In this document: one piece after another, positions 62,760 through 64,000 of the stretch
Position numbering within the stretch: position 1 is the first letter of the stretch
Layout of the letters: every line of letters begins with the position of its first letter
Assembly (NCBI GenBank): GCA_005884115.1
Contig: VAXW01000004.1
Coordinates: forward strand, 433,586 to 497,585
From: Actinomycetota bacterium
Lineage (GTDB): Bacteria; Actinomycetota; Thermoleophilia; Solirubrobacterales; Solirubrobacteraceae
Direction of reading: 5' to 3'
DNA: 64,000 bases
Position numbers and translations under genes: made by a program
The notes under the pieces: model-generated
What the model saw: the letters and a program-made list of their open reading frames with translations, nothing else
The model's database searches: none
Told to the model about the DNA's origin: nothing

Positions 62760-62762
62760 CGT

Positions 62763-63164
62763 CTACTCCTTGAGGCCGAGATCGGCGAGTGCGCGGTCGC
62801 GGTCCCAGTAGGCGACCATCCTCGTCACCACTTTGTCGCGAACGTAGTACACGGACGCTCCGCGCGTCTGCATCTGATCGAGCTCCAGCCCGCTGCGCTT
62901 GCCGCGCCCTGTAAACCGGTGGAGGACGAGCACGCGCTCGGCGTCGAGCTCGCGGTACTCGTCCGCCTCGACACGGTAACCCTTCCAGGCGCCTAGCCAT
63001 CCCCGCCAGCCCTCAGCCATCCCCGCCAGCCCGGTCCAGCGGCCGGGTGCGGGCCCGTCGACATGCACGTACTCGATCTCGGGATGCGCCCACCCCGCCG
63101 TCTTGAAGTCGCCGCGTCCCCAGTCGGCGTAGATCGAGCGCACGAGGTCGAGGTTCGCCGACAC
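62763..63164 (-). CDS. SnoaL-like protein, first gene of the array
   Basis: A 133-residue intact protein: GTG start at 63164 with AGGAG 6 nt upstream, [58 protein letters not shown], ending AYWDRDRALADLGLKE. Three broken relatives of this subtype occur downstream (59310-59449, 59903-59956, 61641-61800). SnoaL-like folds serve as cyclases, isomerases, hydrolases or ligand binders; none of these can be chosen here. Its last codons AAG GAG TAG act as SD for the following gene. Confidence 0.82.
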   Translation of the reverse strand: MSANLDLVRSIYADWGRGDFKTAGWAHPEIEYVHVDGPAPGRWTGLAGMAEGWRGWLGAWKGYRVEADEYRELDAERVLVLHRFTGRGKRSGLELDQMQTRGASVYYVRDKVVTRMVAYWDRDRALADLGLKE

Positions 63165-63404
63165 CGCCTACTCCTGGGATGACAATTGCGTTGAGGCCCA
63201 AGCCGGGCATCCGACGTAACCCATAGCGTCGCGCCACCGGGACAGGGGCTCTCGGGAGAACGCAGGATGGGCAGGCCGTGCATAGCGGATGGGCTGCGAG
63301 CCCGACCTACTCTGTGGCCGCCCCTGCGACTTGCCCGGTTGTGCTGAGAGCACGAATCCGTCGCTGTCGTTTTGCCCGCCTCCTCTCCCACCTATAGACA
63401 TCTA
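63165..63404. other. Spacer upstream of the SnoaL array
   Basis: About 240 bp without a convincing gene. It should hold the promoter of the SnoaL array (minus strand) and, near its right end, the left end of the IS110 fragment (ACATCTATGAGGAGG). I see no clear -35/-10 pair. Confidence 0.4.
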
Positions 63405-63720
63405 TGAGGAGGCTACATGCGATTCATTGCGCTGGATGTGCACCGCGACTTCTGCGAGGTCGCGATCAAAGATAAGTCCGGGCTGCGGCTCGCGGGCCGT
63501 GTGAAGAGCTCGGTCTCCGAGCTCGAGCTATTTCGCGCAGAGTCTCGCGCCCGACGACGAGGTCGCGCTGGAGGCGACCGGAGCGGCGCTGGCGATCGCT
63601 CGGATTCTCGAAGGCCACGTCGCACGCGTCCTGGTCGCCAACACGCGCAAGCTCTCAGCGATCGCCGAGTCCAAGGTCAAGACCGACAAGGTCGACGCTA
63701 AGACGCTGTGTGAGTTCGCG
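63405..63720 (+). mobile_element. IS110-family fragment: transposase N-terminal half, frameshifted and truncated
   Basis: The ATG at 63417 has AGGAGG 5 nt upstream. The frame reads MRFIALDVHRDFCEVAIKDKSGLRLAGRV, the first strand of the DEDD transposase with its Asp. An extra T at 63531-63533 shifts the frame; in the next frame it continues LAPDDEVALEATGAALAIARILEG and ESKVKTDKVDAKTLCEFA, with the further acidic residues. Similarity stops near 63720. It is not functional. Confidence 0.78.
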
Positions 63721-63741
63721 GTCGACGACCGGCACGCTCGC

Positions 63742-63981
63742 TCACCAGTTCCTTGCAGAAGTCAGGGCAGGCAGGCCGACCGTGATAGGAGCGCACACCA
63801 CGATCCCAAAACCGCCACTGCGAGCGCGCGGCGGATATGCCGCGTCGGTGGGAGCGTCGTGCGACCAGCATAGGCTGGTCTCATCGCGGTAAAGCTCGCA
63901 AATAGCGGCATGGCGCCACACCGTGGCCAGCAGCGTGCTGTAGTGCAAGTACTTAAGAGGGGCTCGCTCACGCGCTCCCAT
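63742..63981 (-). other. Unassigned open frame at the window end
   Basis: A minus-strand frame of 79 codons (LKYLHYSTLLATVWRHAAICELYRDE, ending LPALTSARNW) lies in the sequence that replaces the missing part of the IS110 transposase. Its codon use and composition are less extreme than the backbone. I do not recognise it; it may be a fragment of another mobile element continuing beyond the window, or chance. Confidence 0.25.
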
Positions 63982-64000
63982 CGGGGGTGAGGGCGGGACC

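Overview
The window is a GC-rich bacterial chromosome segment, gene-dense and with codon use strongly biased to G/C in the third position. It contains the replication-origin gene cluster in the usual order: gyrA-gyrB-dciA-recF-dnaN-dnaA on the minus strand, and rpmH-rnpA-yidD-yidC-khpB-rsmG-parA-parB on the plus strand. A fhaA-fhaB-pstP-pbpA-pknB signalling cluster, PASTA and other Ser/Thr kinases, and families of SnoaL-like proteins point to a high-GC actinobacterium. Thermoleophilia/Solirubrobacterales is my best guess, but this is inference from gene content; there is no rRNA in the window.

Layout. (1) 1-7,700: mixed metabolic genes (ring-cleaving dioxygenase, TrmH-type methyltransferase, haem-oxygenase-like diiron protein, cupredoxin plus thioredoxin-fold pair, frameshifted haloalkane dehalogenase, SDR, alpha/beta hydrolase, zinc-ribbon/discoidin membrane protein). 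(2) 7,800-22,010: a surface-polysaccharide locus with initiating sugar-phosphate transferase, three glycosyltransferases, flippase, O-antigen-ligase-like polymerase, CapD-type epimerase/dehydratase, DUF354 protein, ATP-grasp protein and LytR_C protein. It also holds an unexpected phosphosulfolactate-synthase (ComA) homologue. Many genes are joined by 4-bp ATGA/GTGA overlaps. (3) 22,160-34,730: envelope and signalling genes (DedA, UppP, three Ser/Thr kinases, Ddl, PBP, PP2C, two FHA proteins). (4) 34,870-39,230: CARDB membrane protein, DUF4446, prephenate dehydratase, HNH nuclease, a structured intergenic region, and a CAP-domain protein. (5) 39,340-55,610: the origin cluster. GyrA is interrupted by a 421-residue LAGLIDADG intein exactly at its catalytic tyrosine. 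GyrB carries the extra TOPRIM-tail insert seen in proteobacterial GyrB. A free-standing LAGLIDADG gene between khpB and rsmG is preceded by what looks like a parS palindrome split by 13 bp. (6) 55,740-59,300: phospholipase-C-like phosphoesterase, nucleoside hydrolase plus ribokinase, tRNA-Ile.

(7) 59,303-64,000 differs from the rest. Just after tRNA-Ile begins a minus-strand array of small SnoaL/NTF2-like paralogues, several broken. Four copies of a 92-bp element (three identical, one with seven differences) sit at the same codon of four of these genes. Each copy has short inverted ends, an internal hairpin and what looks like a 3-bp TCT target duplication. Each separates the original SD-ATG from the rest of its gene. 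The array is bordered by two degraded pieces of IS110-family transposase genes. I regard this as the most novel structure in the window.
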